DNA of 15,479 nt from Pseudomonadota bacterium (GTDB lineage Bacteria; Pseudomonadota; Alphaproteobacteria; Rhizobiales; Rhizobiaceae). Below the pieces are notes generated by a model. The model made no database searches and was not told the DNA's origin. It was given only the letters and a program-made list of their open reading frames with translations. This document shows positions 14,283-15,479 of this stretch, piece by piece (position 1 is the first letter of the stretch; each line of letters opens with the position of its first letter). The stretch lies in contig JAFAGL010000162.1 in the NCBI GenBank assembly GCA_023422735.1, positions 1-15,479 on the forward strand, read 5' to 3'. The translations under genes were made by a program, and so were the position numbers.

Positions 14283-15109
14283 GCGAAATCGTTCTCGAAG
14301 CCAACAATATCAAGCGCGATTACCATGTGCCGGGTGGGCTTTTCTCCAAGGCCCGCACGGTTCACGCGGTCAAGGGCGTGTCCTTTTCGGTCGAAAAAGG
14401 CAGGACGCTCGCCATTGTGGGGGAATCCGGCTGCGGAAAATCGACGCTGGCGCGCATCATCACGTTGATCGACCCGGCAACGTCCGGCGAACTGAAGATC
14501 GACGGCGAGACCATCGACATCAGCCAGAACGCTTTGACGCCCGAGCTTCGCCGCAAGGTCCAGATCATCTTCCAGAATCCCTATGGGTCGCTCAATCCGC
14601 GCCAGAAGATCGGAGATGTTCTGGGCGAGCCGCTAAAGATCAACACCAACACCCCCGCTTCCGAGCGGCGTGATCGCGCCATGGCGATGTTGAAGAAAGT
14701 CGGCCAGTCGGAAGAGCATTACAACCGCTATCCGCATATGTTTTCCGGCGGTCAGCGCCAGCGTATCGCGATTGCGCGCGCCTTGATGCTCAACCCGCGC
14801 CTGCTGGTGCTGGACGAGCCGGTTTCCGCGCTCGATCTTTCCGTTCAGGCGCAGGTGCTCAATCTTCTGGCCGATCTGCAGGACGAGTTCGAGCTGACCT
14901 ATGTTTTCATCAGCCACGATTTGTCTGTGGTGCGTTACATCGCCGATGAGGTGATGGTGATGTATTACGGTGAGGCGGTCGAATACGGCAAGCGCGATGC
15001 TGTCTTTTCCGACCCGCGGCACGATTACACCAAGACGTTGTTTGCCGCGACACCGCGTGCGGATGTGGAATCCATCCGCGCCCGCATCGCGCGCAAGCGG
15101 GCGGCCTGA
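14279..15109 (+). CDS. dppF: Dipeptide ABC transporter ATP-binding protein (short DppF)
   Basis: Second ATPase of the importer, 276 residues. Walker A GESGCGKST (48-56), Q-loop FQNP (98-101), signature SGGQRQR (156-162), Walker B LLVLDEP (175-181) and H-loop His213 are intact. The N-terminal YHVPGGLFSK preceding VHAVKGVSF is characteristic of DppF/OppF. E. coli DppF is 334 residues; here the C-terminal region ends soon after DYTKTLFAATPR and lacks the cysteine-containing GCxFxxRCP block. The start overlaps the dppD stop (ATGA), with GGAGG at 14267-14271. A strong terminator follows 32 bases after the stop, closing the operon. Confidence 0.94.
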   Translation: MSEIVLEANNIKRDYHVPGGLFSKARTVHAVKGVSFSVEKGRTLAIVGESGCGKSTLARIITLIDPATSGELKIDGETIDISQNALTPELRRKVQIIFQNPYGSLNPRQKIGDVLGEPLKINTNTPASERRDRAMAMLKKVGQSEEHYNRYPHMFSGGQRQRIAIARALMLNPRLLVLDEPVSALDLSVQAQVLNLLADLQDEFELTYVFISHDLSVVRYIADEVMVMYYGEAVEYGKRDAVFSDPRHDYTKTLFAATPRADVESIRARIARKRAA

Positions 15110-15141
15110 TACGGCTGGCAACGCCAACTGAGACCGGATGG

Positions 15142-15169
15142 AGGGGAGGCATCGCGCCTCCCCTTTTTT
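15142..15169 (+). terminator. Rho-independent terminator of the dpp operon
   Basis: GGGGAGGC (15143-15150) and GCCTCCCC (15156-15163) form a perfect 8-base GC-rich stem with loop ATCGC, extended by one A-T pair, and are followed by six T residues (15164-15169). It is 32 bases downstream of the dppF stop. Confidence 0.92.
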
Positions 15170-15348
15170 GGGGGAACAATCCCCGTGCCCGGCAGTTTGG
15201 AAAGGAACCCCGCAGCTCTTTTCCAAGCCGAGGTCTCATTCATGCGCCCAAACGCGCCGTCTCCAGGTCTTTCTTGTTGCCGCATTCGAAAATCGTTCCA
15301 TCTCCCTTCTGACGTCCAAGCGCAGGGGCAAGCTCAGGGGGATGTGAA

Positions 15349-15479
15349 ATGGCAGCCGTGAAATCGCCGTCGATCCGTTCGGCGGGCTCGAAACCTGTTT
15401 CCATCACCGGCGATCCGCAGTCGCTTGACCGGTTGAATACGCTCGCCGCATCCCGCATCGCCATTGAAGGCGTTGATCC
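15349..15479 (+). CDS. Start of a gene cut by the right edge; possibly GlgE-type maltosyltransferase
   Basis: An open frame begins at ATG 15349 with an excellent Shine-Dalgarno AGGGGGA (15336-15342) and stays open for 43 codons to the edge. The visible protein starts MAAVKSPSIR and ends ASRIAIEGVDP. The last part resembles the N-terminal segment of alpha-1,4-glucan:maltose-1-phosphate maltosyltransferase (GlgE), where a similar RIxIExVxP precedes the DGGRFPxKR block, but that block lies beyond the window. If correct, it would begin a glycogen/alpha-glucan gene cluster unrelated to dpp. Being after a strong terminator, it should have its own promoter in 15170-15348, where I see only a TTGGAAA/TTTCCAA inverted repeat (15197-15203, 15220-15226). 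That a gene starts here is likely; the identity is a guess from few residues. Confidence 0.55.
   Translation, partial: MAAVKSPSIRSAGSKPVSITGDPQSLDRLNTLAASRIAIEGVD

Noticed and set aside
1..15479. CRISPR arrays, tRNA/rRNA genes, insertion sequences, prophage or toxin-antitoxin modules
   Set aside because: No spaced repeats, tRNA-like cloverleaf, transposase motifs or terminal inverted repeats were seen on either strand.

Overview
The window looks like the chromosome of an alphaproteobacterium of the order Hyphomicrobiales (Rhizobiales), most likely Brucella/Ochrobactrum-like. This is inferred from gene content: a bo3-type quinol oxidase operon continuing into SURF1 and a RegB/RegA (ActS/ActR) redox two-component pair, a Ros/MucR-family regulator, and a dipeptide ABC operon whose ATPases are of the short type. 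No database search was possible. The DNA is GC-rich and gene-dense. There are no rRNA, tRNA, CRISPR or insertion-sequence signals.

Left block (1-6924, minus strand, read right to left): cyoA-cyoB-cyoC-cyoD-surf1-regB-regA, all tightly packed with overlaps or short gaps, so very probably one transcription unit. It encodes the four subunits of a cytochrome bo3 ubiquinol oxidase, a SURF1 assembly factor, a membrane histidine kinase with the ubiquinone-binding GGxxNPF motif, and its response regulator (cut by the left edge). The oxidase consumes ubiquinol and the kinase senses the quinone pool, so the operon physically links a terminal oxidase to its likely redox sensor.

Centre (6925-9773): a divergent 173-base promoter region carries a 27-base imperfect palindrome. 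It is followed on the plus strand by a metabolite:H+ symporter-type MFS transporter and a strong Rho-independent terminator. Next comes an AT-rich leader and a Ros/MucR-family regulator that has lost three of the four zinc ligands and carries an AT-hook-like basic tail. A 512-base gap without a recognisable gene separates it from the dpp operon.

Right block (9774-15169, plus strand): dppA-dppB-dppC-dppD-dppF, a complete dipeptide ABC importer (periplasmic binding protein, two permeases, two ATPases). It has a candidate promoter and 5' hairpin before dppA, a long stem-loop between dppA and dppB, and a strong terminator after dppF. At the right edge a new plus-strand gene begins with a good ribosome binding site; its 43 visible codons resemble the start of a GlgE-type maltosyltransferase, but this is tentative.

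Most of the window is recognisable, conserved metabolism. The parts most worth a second look are the zinc-less Ros/MucR-like protein with its tail and AT-rich promoter, the palindrome between cyoA and the transporter gene, and the quinol oxidase/quinone sensor super-operon.
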